A stretch of 41,334 nucleotides of DNA from CAYMKL01 sp964390805 (GCA_964390805.1 CAYMKL010000054.1:1-41334); one strand, 5' to 3'. Positions 32,701 to 39,973 are shown, numbered from the stretch's first letter. Notes: generated by a model not told the origin, from the sequence alone. Made by a program: numbers and translations.

Positions 32701-33458
32701 CCGATGGGATGGTGGCCGACGAGTATCACTACACCCACAGCCCCGGCTACGACCGCAGCTTTAGCCGCACTGTGGACGGCGGCGGCCATTGGACGGCCGA
32801 TTACGCCGTGACCCTGGGTGCCCCCAATCACCCCATGCCACCCCCTCCCCAGCCACCAGGCCCAGTTTTCGTGACCATCGCCGAGACGAAGGGAATGGCC
32901 AAAGAGACGGTGGTCACCGTCGAGGGCCAGGTGACCGCTCCGCCAGGCATCTTTGCCGAGAAGTCTTTTTACATCCAGGACAGCACGGCGGGGACGCTGG
33001 TCTACTTGCGAGAAGGCAATTGCCCCGTGCTCTCCGAGGGGGATAAAGTGCGAGTCACAGGCCAGCTATGGGACTATTATGGCGAGCGGGAGATCAGGGT
33101 TGCCGGGCCGGGAGACATCCAGCGCCTGGGCGAAGGGGAGCCTCTGAAGCCGACCATGATCAAAGCAGGGGAAGTGGACGAAGCCCACGAGGGGTTGTTA
33201 GCCCAGATCATCGGTGAGATCACGGGATGGGGAGGAAGCGCCCTTTTCCTGGACGACGGCAGTGGAGAAGCCAAAATCTACATCAAGGAAGCGACGGGCA
33301 TTGAGCGGCCCTGGGTGGAAAAAGGCGAGATATACGCCATCATCGGCATCGTCAGCCAGTACAAGGACGAGCACGAGCTATTGCCGCGTTACCAGAGCGA
33401 CATTGCCCTCTGGCCGGGGATGTTGCCTGTGACTGGTGGCGATTCGCCGTCGAGCTAG
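29787..33458 (+). CDS. Large secreted multidomain protein: three lamin-tail domains, PHP hydrolase, OB-fold
   Basis: This 1223-residue protein has an N-terminal signal or anchor helix (LAVIILVSGGLLIAVVMG), then a Thr/Pro/Ala-rich stalk (about 36-165). Lamin-tail domains start near 171, 351 and 879. A PHP-type metal-dependent phosphoesterase of the CehA/McbA group starts near 561 (CIHSHSTYSDG, LALTDHG, FEWTSREEGHITVLG, FNHPFPDSDFND). An OB-fold-like domain follows from about 1027 (VTVEGQVTAPPGIFAEKSFYIQD). The order fits an extracellular phosphohydrolase or nuclease with substrate-binding modules. GGGGGAG precedes ATG 29787. The stalk DNA is so repetitive that long shadow frames occur on both strands. 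Confidence 0.85.
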   Translation: MNKLVAGLAVIILVSGGLLIAVVMGASAEDSWLLETPTATATTLTLTPTVTLTSTITPTSTLTPTATATVTSTAMVTFTPTATITPTATATSTVTFTPTATATTPTATFTPTATATLTSTATATLTPTATPTATLTPTATATLTSTTTATLTPTATPTATPTPTATATPTTAPASPEIVINEVEYDSVQSGPDAAYEWVELYNNASSPLELAGWTIDDNIATDSIPMVTIPANGFVIIAASEGFYTNYPDSTATIVFIANGSIGNGLSNDGDRLILKDSAGTIIDQMSYGTDATVFDPSCPDVAAGHSLEREPTGYDTDQASDFVGRALPSPGGAPIPTPTPTTTPTLPPKSPLLISEVCYDGTVPETEGDEFVEVFNPTGNTVDLSLYKVGDEETKGKGEGMARFPLGTTIGPQGLVVVAKNAAQFQARFGFYPDFEARVSGADFTDTTIVPNMEKYTPWATGSWAFSNSGDEVLLLGPADQIVDAIAYKSADYAAVGVTGAISAPAPRSLQRVGAGDTNDMNADFAIAQPNPGSLTDLPPPPPWFPPPAPLPSGMWACFGCIHSHSTYSDGSGPPRYAYAVARANGLHFLALTDHGYYLNDARWADTLAQAESATVDGTFVALRGFEWTSREEGHITVLGTSGYVSRDDPSYDTLTTFYPWLAAQPDAIAQFNHPFPDSDFNDFAYDPAADSAIALQEVGNGSGNQYFTFEGEYLRSLYAGWHVGAANNGDTETPDWGADTPHRTGVVAPALTKRDILEALRARRTFATEDRNLALALRAGEAWMGSTIPKAPERDLPPITFSVDVVDPDGEGVTLALFDRGLVVASASFSEAIMYTWTPTIPAVEGHFYFAKATQADGDTAYTSPLWVEGTAPADAVLLNEFMPAPHSVDWDNDGTADYNDEWIELYNAGQAVVGLGGWQLDDVAEGGSGPYTIPADQIIPPGGFLVFFKKDSGVSLNNDGDGVRLLRPDGMVADEYHYTHSPGYDRSFSRTVDGGGHWTADYAVTLGAPNHPMPPPPQPPGPVFVTIAETKGMAKETVVTVEGQVTAPPGIFAEKSFYIQDSTAGTLVYLREGNCPVLSEGDKVRVTGQLWDYYGEREIRVAGPGDIQRLGEGEPLKPTMIKAGEVDEAHEGLLAQIIGEITGWGGSALFLDDGSGEAKIYIKEATGIERPWVEKGEIYAIIGIVSQYKDEHELLPRYQSDIALWPGMLPVTGGDSPSS

Positions 33459-33464
33459 AGCGGG

Positions 33465-33493
33465 TTGCCCCGGGGGAAGCGTTGTGTTATAAT
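33465..33493 (+). promoter_or_regulatory. Promoter of the NB-ARC/TPR operon
   Basis: TTGCCC (33465-33470) and TATAAT (33488-33493) have a 17-bp spacer, 60 bp before the companion gene. Confidence 0.65.
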
Positions 33494-33552
33494 GCAGTAT
33501 GCGGTGAAACGACAAGATACTGATGAGAGTATAGAGAGAAAGGAGCGAGAGA

Positions 33553-34056
33553 ATGGATCCCATCACTACCGAAGGAGAGAAAGCAGAAGGCAAACACCTG
33601 GTTGACGCGCGGGATGCTCAAGTTGGCGTCATCGGTGATGATGTCACGGTGGAAGGCGGGATACACTTCGGTCCCTCTGGCGACACCTTCACTATGTCCG
33701 GTGATTTTCGCGGGGCGAACGTCAACATCAAATCAACGCTGACCAATGTTATCCAGACCATTGGTGCGCTGCCCGCTGTTGACCCCTCAGCCAAGGCGGA
33801 ACTCGAAGGCCTCATGCAACAACTGAACGACGCCTTGCAACAAGTGCCAACTGACAAGGCCGAAGAAGCGGAGGCCGTGGCCCAATCGGCCGAACTGCTG
33901 GTCAACACGGCCACCGCGGAAAAGCCCAACAAGACGATGATCCAGATCACTGGCGACGGACTCAAGCAAGCGGCCAAGAGCCTTGCCGATGTGATGCCCA
34001 CCATCTTGGCCATCGCCACGCAGATCGTGACCACCATTTCCAAGCTCTCTGTGTAG
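33553..34056 (+). CDS. Small companion of the NB-ARC protein
   Basis: I do not recognise an established family for this 167-residue protein. Its N-terminus is beta-rich (AQVGVIGDDVTVEGGIHFG), followed by GDTFTMSGDFRGANVNIKST. A nearly identical stretch, GDTFDMSGDFRQATIYIKST, opens the downstream NB-ARC protein. The rest is helical (AKAELEGLMQQLNDALQQ, EAEAVAQSAELLVNTA) and ends in an amphipathic or hydrophobic helix (VMPTILAIATQIVTTISKL). The shared motif suggests that the two proteins assemble through it. The C-terminal helix could target a membrane. AAGGAG lies 7 nt before the ATG. Confidence 0.6.
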   Translation: MDPITTEGEKAEGKHLVDARDAQVGVIGDDVTVEGGIHFGPSGDTFTMSGDFRGANVNIKSTLTNVIQTIGALPAVDPSAKAELEGLMQQLNDALQQVPTDKAEEAEAVAQSAELLVNTATAEKPNKTMIQITGDGLKQAAKSLADVMPTILAIATQIVTTISKLSV

Positions 34057-34080
34057 CGCCAACCCCGGGGGGTAAGCACT

Positions 34081-36408
34081 ATGAGCGAGACGCCTACAGG
34101 CGATACCTTTGACATGTCTGGCGACTTTCGCCAGGCGACTATCTACATCAAGTCCACGGTACAAGGCGCCCCCGCAATCCGCATCCCTTTCCAACGCCCA
34201 CCCCGCGCCGAGCACTTCACCGACCGCGAGCGCGAGCTGGCCCAACTGCTGGCCGACCTGCAACCGGGGCGGGTGGTCACCCTCTGCGGGCCTGGCGGCA
34301 TTGGCAAGACTGCCCTGGCCGCTGAAGCTATCTGGAAGCTGGCTCCTGCTGACCAGCGGCCAGAACGCTTCCGTGATGGTGTAGTTTTCCACAGCTTCTA
34401 CGGCCGGCCCGACGCGGCGCTGGCCTTTGAGCACATTGTGCGCAGCTTTGACGAGACGGCGCGAGATACCTCAATCGGAGCCGCTTACCGCGTCCTATCG
34501 GGCAAACGAGCGCTGCTCATCCTGGACGGGACAGAGGAGGCCGATGACCTGGGGGCGGTGCTGGAGGTGCGGGGCGGTTGTGGGGTGCTGGTCACCAGCC
34601 GCAGTCGCCAGGACGCCGTGGCTGAGCGGCAGGACGTAAAGCCGCTGGAGCCTGAGGATGCAGTGGAGTTGCTCCGGGCATGGGGCAAAGGACAGGCAGC
34701 CGACGAGGCGGCGGCCGAGCGCATCTGTGAAGTGGTGGGACGCTTGCCGCTGGCGGTGCGCCTGGTGGGGCGCTACCTGGATCAGACCGAGGAGCCCGCT
34801 GCCGAGTACCTGGACTGGCTGGAAGAGACGCCGATAGAGGCATTGAGCCACGGTGAGCATCGGGAAGAGAGCGTTGATCTATTGCTGGAGCGCAGCCTGG
34901 CGCAGGTGAGCGAGGGAGCGAGGCGGGCGCTGGCGGTGGTGGGCTTGCTGGCCTTGGCTCCATTTGGGGTGGAGCCGGCGGCCCAGGCGATGGAGTTGGC
35001 CGAACGGGGAGCGAAGCGGTTGCTGGGCGAACTGGTGAGCTACGGGTTGCTGCTGAGGAGTGGCCAGGGTTATGAAGTGAGCCACGCCCTGGTGCACACC
35101 TACGCCCGGCGGCGGATGGCAGCGGGTGAAGAGGCCGTTGAACGGCTGGCGGCCTATTATGACGCCTTGGCCCGGGAGCAGCGTGAGAAGGGACTGGAAG
35201 GCTACCGGCAGTTGGACGCCGAGCGGGGGCACCTGATGCGGGTGTTGGCTGGATGTGAGGATGGGGAGCGCTGGGAAGCGGTGCGGAGCCTGGTGTGGGC
35301 GGTGGATAGTTACCTGGACATACAGGGCCACTGGACGGATCAGGTGATGGCGCTTGAAACGGGGGTGAGGGCGGCAAAGCAATCAGGAAGCCGCTACGAC
35401 GAAGGGTCGTTCCTGGGCAACCTGGGGCTCGCCTACAGCAACCTGGGGCAGGTGGAGCGGGCGATAGAGTATCATGAAGCGGCGCTAGAGATTGCGCAGG
35501 AGATAGGCGACCGACGCGGCGAGGGTGCTGATTTGGGCAACCTGGGTCTCGCCTACCGCACCCTGGGTCAGATGGAGCGGGCGATAGAGTACTACCAGGC
35601 GGCGCTAGAGATTGCGCAGGAAATAGGCGACCGACGCAGTGAAGGAGCATGGTTGGGCAACCTGGGTAACGCCTACAGCGACCTGGGGCAGGTGGAGCGG
35701 GCCATAGAGTATCATGAAGCGGCGCTAGAGATTGCGCAGGAGATAGGCGACCGACGCAATGAAGGAACATTCTTGGACAACCTGGGGGGCGCCTACCGCG
35801 ACCTGGGGCAGGTGGAGCGGGCGATAGAGTATCATGAAGCGGCGCTAGAGATTACGCAGGAGATCGGCGACCGACGCGGCGAGGGTGCACATTTGGGCAA
35901 CCTGGGTATCGCCTACCGCGCCCTGGGGCAGGTGGAGCGGGCGATAGAGTACTACCAGGCGGCGCTAGAGATTGCGCAGGAGATCGGCGACCGACGCGGC
36001 GAGGGGAATAGTTTGGGCAACCTGGGTAACGCCTACCGCGACCTGGGGCAGGTGGAGCGGGCGATAGAGCATCATGAAGCGGCACTAGAGATTGCACGCG
36101 AGATAGGCGACCGACGCGGCGAGGGGCAAAGGTTGGGCAACCTGGGTAACGCCTACCGCGCCCTGGGGCAGGTGGAGCGGGCCATAGAGTATCATGAAGC
36201 GGCGCTAGAGATTGCGCAGGAGATCGGCGACCGACGCGGCGAGGGGATTGATTGCTGGAACCTGGGCTTGTTGTACGAGCATACCGACCCGGCCCGCGCC
36301 GTGGAATTGATGGAAGTACTCGTGTCCTACGAGCGAGAGATCGGCCACCCCGACGCCGAAGCCGATGCGCAGCAGGTAGCGCAAATCCGGGCGCGGCTGG
36401 AGGAGTGA
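34081..36408 (+). CDS. STAND ATPase: NB-ARC plus tetratricopeptide repeats
   Basis: The 775-residue protein starts with the short motif GDTFDMSGDFR shared with the upstream gene. An NB-ARC NTPase follows: FTDRERELAQLL, Walker A GPGGIGKT (70-77), Walker B LLILDG (145-150), VLVTSRSR (169-176), GRLPLAV (220-226). A winged-helix region ending SHALVHTYARRR comes next, then from about 442 seven nearly identical 40-residue TPR units plus one diverged unit. Such STAND proteins oligomerise on ligand binding; in bacteria many act in antiviral defence or signalling. The TPR array is the likely sensor. No catalytic effector domain is fused, so the effector would be the companion or another partner. Confidence 0.85.
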   Translation: MSETPTGDTFDMSGDFRQATIYIKSTVQGAPAIRIPFQRPPRAEHFTDRERELAQLLADLQPGRVVTLCGPGGIGKTALAAEAIWKLAPADQRPERFRDGVVFHSFYGRPDAALAFEHIVRSFDETARDTSIGAAYRVLSGKRALLILDGTEEADDLGAVLEVRGGCGVLVTSRSRQDAVAERQDVKPLEPEDAVELLRAWGKGQAADEAAAERICEVVGRLPLAVRLVGRYLDQTEEPAAEYLDWLEETPIEALSHGEHREESVDLLLERSLAQVSEGARRALAVVGLLALAPFGVEPAAQAMELAERGAKRLLGELVSYGLLLRSGQGYEVSHALVHTYARRRMAAGEEAVERLAAYYDALAREQREKGLEGYRQLDAERGHLMRVLAGCEDGERWEAVRSLVWAVDSYLDIQGHWTDQVMALETGVRAAKQSGSRYDEGSFLGNLGLAYSNLGQVERAIEYHEAALEIAQEIGDRRGEGADLGNLGLAYRTLGQMERAIEYYQAALEIAQEIGDRRSEGAWLGNLGNAYSDLGQVERAIEYHEAALEIAQEIGDRRNEGTFLDNLGGAYRDLGQVERAIEYHEAALEITQEIGDRRGEGAHLGNLGIAYRALGQVERAIEYYQAALEIAQEIGDRRGEGNSLGNLGNAYRDLGQVERAIEHHEAALEIAREIGDRRGEGQRLGNLGNAYRALGQVERAIEYHEAALEIAQEIGDRRGEGIDCWNLGLLYEHTDPARAVELMEVLVSYEREIGHPDAEADAQQVAQIRARLEE
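35404..36240 (+). repeat. Tandem 120-bp repeats encoding TPR units
   Basis: Seven units with an exact 120-bp period share most bases (for example GTGGAGCGGGCGATAGAGTA). The units alternate between EYHEAALE and EYYQAALE forms, pointing to duplication of blocks. Confidence 0.85.
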
Positions 36409-36439
36409 CCATGCCCAGTCTCAGTGACTCAAGTTGTTT

Positions 36440-36476
36440 GGCATCCAGTGCATCAAAAGCTTCGTATAAGCATTAT
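36440..36476 (+). repeat. Dispersed repeat flanking the merB-GNAT segment, copy A
   Basis: GGCATCCAGTGCA, 4 nt, then AAGCTTCGTATAAGCATTAT. It pairs with copy B at 38430-38468, about 2 kb away in the same orientation. The 206-bp gap in which it lies (36409-36614) otherwise holds only the short upstream ORF. Confidence 0.55.
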
Positions 36477-36556
36477 ACGTCAAGATTGTCGCTATAAAAG
36501 TGTTGTCGTAACAGGCAACATCAGGACCAGCGAACAATCCTAGGGAGGCACAAAAG

Positions 36557-36622
36557 ATGGATGTAATAGTTCATAATTCGAGCGGGGTTCCACCGAGATC
36601 AGGAGGTCTTACTTATGGATGA
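36557..36622 (+). CDS. Possible 21-residue upstream ORF of the MerB-like gene
   Basis: ATG 36557 is 8 nt after GGGAGG (36543-36548) and opens MDVIVHNSSGVPP... Its TGA (36620-36622) overlaps the start of the MerB-like gene, so translation could be coupled. No homology is recognised. It may be chance. Confidence 0.35.
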   Translation: MDVIVHNSSGVPPRSGGLTYG

Positions 36623-37352
36623 CAGTTTACTGCTAGGATTACGGCATCATACGCTTCCCATTCCTCGCCCGGTATGGCAGAAACAAGTGCACGGGAGTGC
36701 CCAGCTTGACTTCATGTCCGAAGAACATCACCAGGTTCGTAATTGGGTGGTAACAGAACTCCCTCGGGTAGGGAAACCCCTGTCGCCCGAGTTTATTGCA
36801 CAGGAGTTGAATCTGCCCCTGGCCCAGGTGACTGGCATATTGGACGAACTGGAGCAGCATAAGACTTTCCTGTTCAGGAATGAACAAGGGGCAGTTACGT
36901 GGGCCTATCCAGTGACGGTCGAGCACACGCCGCACCGTATCACCTTCAGCACGGGCGAGCAAATATACGCGGCTTGAGCCATAGATGCGATAGCAGTGCC
37001 CTTCGTGCAAGGGCAGTTACGAGGAGAGAAGCTATCTTTTGTCATCGAGACGGAATGTGGGCATTGCGGTCAGCCGATCCACATTGAAATAGACAGTGAG
37101 TTGAAGTATCGTGTGGTGGAAAAAGAAGCAGAGCCACTGATCTATGCGCCGCTGGTGGATTTGCAGAAGCTGGACGAGCCAAGCATCATTGATAGCTTTT
37201 GAAGGAAGTCCATATTCTTCTGGTCAGAAGAACATGCAAAGGAATATCGTCGCCGAGTAGGTGGAGAACGCGGTATCTATCTGACGTTGCCACAAAGTAC
37301 GTACGTCACGCCAATTGAACAGGGTGCCCTCTTTGGCTTCCAACGCCGTTGA
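36615..37352 (+). CDS. MerB-like organomercurial lyase homologue with two in-frame TGA (putative selenocysteines)
   Basis: One frame of 245 residues is interrupted only by TGA at 36975-36977 (residue 121) and 37200-37202 (residue 196). The first part has the MerB winged-helix region (PLSPEFIAQELNLPLAQVTGIL). The first TGA falls in QIYAA-TGA-AIDAIAVPF, aligning with YAWCALD of MerB, where Cys96 and Asp99 are catalytic; the Asp is kept. The second falls in DSF-TGA-RKSIFFWSEEHA, aligning with SFCCHVHFFAS, where Cys159 is catalytic. A hairpin follows each TGA at SECIS distance. Reading both as selenocysteine gives an intact enzyme. AGGAGG (36601-36606) precedes the ATG. A decayed gene is the alternative, but stops only at both catalytic cysteines argue against it. 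Confidence 0.75.
36997..37015 (+). promoter_or_regulatory. SECIS-like hairpin after the first TGA
   Basis: TGCCCTT (36997-37003), loop CGTGC and AAGGGCA (37009-37015) form a perfect 7-bp stem. The apical loop begins 26 nt after the TGA and has G among its first two bases, within the known limits for bacterial SECIS elements. Confidence 0.6.
37211..37236 (+). promoter_or_regulatory. SECIS-like hairpin after the second TGA (GGTC loop)
   Basis: TTCTTCT (37215-37221), loop GGTC, AGAAGAA (37226-37232), extended by CAT/ATG after one mismatch. The loop begins 19 nt after the TGA. GGUC is also the apical loop of the E. coli fdhF SECIS, at nearly the same distance. Confidence 0.7.
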
Positions 37353-37426
37353 AGGGATTTGGATGAAACGGACAACTTGTACGGCGGTGATACGCAGGCC
37401 GTAGTAATCTCAGAAGAGAGACAGCA

Positions 37427-38386
37427 ATGACAGCAAAACTTCGGAAATACGAGCCAGAACAGGATTTCTTGCGAATTCGTGACTTTCTGGTGGATACCTA
37501 TCAGATTATCGGAAAACCCCGGAACTGGCGCCTGGAGAGGTGGAACTATGCGCGTTATTTCGTTGCGCCAATGCTGGGTGCTTACGGTCAGGGAGAACCC
37601 AGTGTTGAGGACAGTTTGAAGGCCATCCGTTTCTGGGAAGATACCATCGGGGTCTGGGAGAATGATGAGGGCGAGATCGTGGGCGTGGTGAACATGGAGC
37701 ACCCAGATCCTGAGCACCCAGGGTTTGGGGAAGCCTTCCTCCAGCGCCATCCGCAATACACTTTCCTCCTGGGCGAGATGCTAGATTATGCCGAAGCGAC
37801 CTTGGTCAATAAGAAAACCAACACCCTCCGCACCTACATCTACGACTACGACGAGGCGTTCCAGGCGGTGGTCCAACGGCGGGGCTATCAACAAGACGTG
37901 GAGCGTGCGGGCTATGATTCAGTATTCGTCATCAAGCACTTGCCTGAGCCAGACCTGCCGGAAGGTTACGTCCTGCGATCCATGGCCCAGGAGAACGATA
38001 TAGAGTTGCGGCGCGAGGTCTTTGGGCGGGCCTTCAACCACACCGATCCGGCGGAGTGGCCCAGCGCTTTCTCTTACCAAGAACTGCAGAAAGCGCCGGA
38101 CTACCGCCAGGACCAGGACCTCTTCATCGTGGGGCCTGACGGCAAGTACGTCTCCTGCTGCATCCTGTGGTATGATGGAAAGAACAAGATGGGCGTCCTC
38201 GAGCCCGTCGGCACCCATCCCGATTTCAGGCGGAAGGGATTCGGCAGGGAAGTCGTCATCGAGGGCATCCGGAGGGCGGCCGCCCTCGGTGCGGACAGGG
38301 TCTGGGTCGGCTCGGGCCAGCAGTTCTACGAAGCCATCGGATTCCAGAAGAAATACGTCAGCTATACCTGGACGAGGAAGTTCTAG
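37427..38386 (+). CDS. GNAT-family N-acetyltransferase (two-domain)
   Basis: The 319-residue protein has two GNAT-like halves. The N-terminal half (EQDFLRIRDFLVDTY, GEIVGVVNMEHP) appears degenerate. The C-terminal half carries the acetyl-CoA loop LEPVGTHPDFRRKGFGREVVIEGIRRAAALGA and GSGQQFYEAIGFQKKY. The substrate is unknown. It follows the MerB-like gene after 74 bp and could be co-transcribed with it. Both lie between the two dispersed repeats at 36440 and 38430. Confidence 0.8.
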   Translation: MTAKLRKYEPEQDFLRIRDFLVDTYQIIGKPRNWRLERWNYARYFVAPMLGAYGQGEPSVEDSLKAIRFWEDTIGVWENDEGEIVGVVNMEHPDPEHPGFGEAFLQRHPQYTFLLGEMLDYAEATLVNKKTNTLRTYIYDYDEAFQAVVQRRGYQQDVERAGYDSVFVIKHLPEPDLPEGYVLRSMAQENDIELRREVFGRAFNHTDPAEWPSAFSYQELQKAPDYRQDQDLFIVGPDGKYVSCCILWYDGKNKMGVLEPVGTHPDFRRKGFGREVVIEGIRRAAALGADRVWVGSGQQFYEAIGFQKKYVSYTWTRKF

Positions 38387-38429
38387 TCCCGACTCAGCCG
38401 AATGGTAACTGCCAGGAGGCCCCGCAGCG

Positions 38430-38468
38430 GGCATCCAGTGCAGATGAGAAGCTTCGCATAAGCGTTAT
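38430..38468 (+). repeat. Dispersed repeat flanking the merB-GNAT segment, copy B
   Basis: GGCATCCAGTGCA, 6 nt, then AAGCTTCGCATAAGCGTTAT. Compared with copy A, the first block is identical and the second has two changes. Confidence 0.55.
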
Positions 38469-38550
38469 TGGGCGGCCATAACATTGGACGAATTGACTAC
38501 TCAGCCACCCCGCCAAATTCAAAATCGGACGCAGATGCCGCTTCGCTTAC

Positions 38551-38608
38551 ACGCAGATTTTCGCAGATAAGATCAAAAAAATCAGCGTTTATCAGCGTTA
38601 ATCTGCGT
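38551..38608. repeat. Interspersed repeat upstream of the M28 peptidase
   Basis: ACGCAGAT (38551-38558) is inverted as ATCTGCGT (38601-38608), with ATCAGCGTT repeated twice between them. The 297-bp gap 38387-38683 otherwise holds only copy B; the open frame across it is not coding. Confidence 0.5.
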
Positions 38609-38683
38609 TCTAACGGATATGTTCCAACGCTCCGCTTGGGGATGGCTGAGCAGCTACCGGACGAATTGATAAAGGAGCAGACG

Positions 38684-39892
38684 GTGAAACTAGATGATTA
38701 TGTTACAAAATCGCGGTTGTACTTGAAGACCTTGTGCAGTGTGAAACCAAACAGACGGACGGGCTCTTCGGGAAACCGGGAAGCGACAGATTTCTTTGCA
38801 AACACTATCCGTCCGTACGGATATGAGATTGATGCTACTCCTTTTGAATGTCTGGACTACATCTGTGGCGGATCAGTATTGACACATGATGAAGAAGCTT
38901 TCGAGGTCTATGTCAGTCCCTATTCTTTGGGATGCGATGTCTTGGCTGAACTGATCACCGTCTCGACAATAGAGGAACTAGCAAGCACCAACTGCGAGGG
39001 CAAGATTCTGTTAATGAGGGGGGCAATATGCTCAGAGCAGTTGATGCCAAAGAACTTTGTCTTCTACAATCCAGAGCATCACCAGGAGATAATCGCCCTT
39101 TTGGAAAGCCGGAAGCCTGCGGGGATAATCACGGCCACAGGAAGACAACCGGAAATGGTGGGGGCGTTATACCCATTTCCATTGATTGTGGACGGTGATT
39201 TCGATATCCCAAGTGTCTACTGTCGGGATACTGTGGGAGATGTCCTCGCGGCGATTCAGGGTGATTCATTCCGATTGAAGATAGATGCCAGCCGACTGCC
39301 ATCGAGTGCAACAAACATCATTGCGAGGCTGAATGGAGGCGCACCAGGTAAGGTCGTCATCGCTGCACACATCGACGCGTATGAAGACTCTCCGGGCGCT
39401 TTGGACAATGCGTCTGGCATAGTCGTCTTGCTTCTTTGCGCTGAGATGCTGTCCAACTACCGAGGAGAGAACTGCGTAGAAATCGCCGCCTTCAGTGGGG
39501 AAGACCACTATAGCGCGGGTGGTCAGATGGACTACCTGAAGCGATATGGAGGTGAATTCCCTGGCGTTCTGCTTGCCGTGAACATTGATGACGCTGGCTA
39601 CAAGCAAGGAAGGTCATCATACTCGTTCTATGAATGCTCTCCGCAACTCGAGAAGAAAGCCGAGGATGTCTTCCGGCGCTTCGACGGTCTTGCTCGAGGC
39701 GGGCAGTGGTTCAATGGGGACCACATGATCTTTGTGCAGAGCCGGGTCCCGTCCGTGGCCTTCACGTCCGAATGCATGCCCGAACTGATGAGGACTGTGA
39801 CCCATACGTCCTCAGATACGCCTGACATCATTGACTGCTACAAGCTCGTCGAAGTTGCAGAGTCACTGAGTGCTTTGGTGCGATCGCTCTAG
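38684..39892 (+). CDS. M28-family zinc aminopeptidase-like protein
   Basis: The 402-residue protein has a central PA-like insert (GKILLMRGAICSEQ) and the M28 catalytic domain: VVIAAHIDAYEDSPGALDNASG (zinc His near 229, bridging Asp in LDNASG), SGEDHYSAGG (catalytic Glu and ligand region), NIDDAGY (zinc Asp) and VTHTSSDTPD (zinc His). All metal ligands seem present. No signal peptide is seen. GTG 38684 is chosen because AAGGAG lies 6 nt upstream and everything before it is repeat DNA; ATG 38642 is the alternative. Confidence 0.85.
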   Translation: MKLDDYVTKSRLYLKTLCSVKPNRRTGSSGNREATDFFANTIRPYGYEIDATPFECLDYICGGSVLTHDEEAFEVYVSPYSLGCDVLAELITVSTIEELASTNCEGKILLMRGAICSEQLMPKNFVFYNPEHHQEIIALLESRKPAGIITATGRQPEMVGALYPFPLIVDGDFDIPSVYCRDTVGDVLAAIQGDSFRLKIDASRLPSSATNIIARLNGGAPGKVVIAAHIDAYEDSPGALDNASGIVVLLLCAEMLSNYRGENCVEIAAFSGEDHYSAGGQMDYLKRYGGEFPGVLLAVNIDDAGYKQGRSSYSFYECSPQLEKKAEDVFRRFDGLARGGQWFNGDHMIFVQSRVPSVAFTSECMPELMRTVTHTSSDTPDIIDCYKLVEVAESLSALVRSL

Positions 39893-39945
39893 AGCGCACG
39901 ACGCTTTGTCCATCGCACCAGGGCGCATCGTGACCGGGCACAGTG

Positions 39946-39973
39946 GCAGCCCAATAAGAGTTGGGCTGCTTTT
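39946..39973 (+). terminator. Terminator after the M28 peptidase
   Basis: GCAGCCCAA (39946-39954), loop TAAGAG, TTGGGCTGC (39961-39969), then TTTT. Confidence 0.85.

Noticed and set aside
35404..36240. CRISPR array
   Set aside because: The repeats are contiguous 120-bp coding units without spacers; the 7-bp tracts elsewhere also have no spacers.
34592..36412. Long minus-strand frames in the TPR region
   Set aside because: They are shadows produced by the 120-bp repeats of the TPR gene.
36975..37202. Treating the MerB-like region as a pseudogene with two stop codons
   Set aside because: Both TGAs fall at the catalytic cysteine positions, the frame is otherwise intact with conserved residues after each, and both are followed by SECIS-like hairpins.
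36440..38480. Integron attC sites around the merB-GNAT segment
   Set aside because: The repeats lack a clear RYYYAAC/GTTRRRY pair and the long inverted arms of attC; they are reported only as flanking repeats.
38468..38683. N-terminal extension of the M28 peptidase
   Set aside because: It consists of interspersed repeat DNA; a well-placed ribosome binding site supports GTG 38684.
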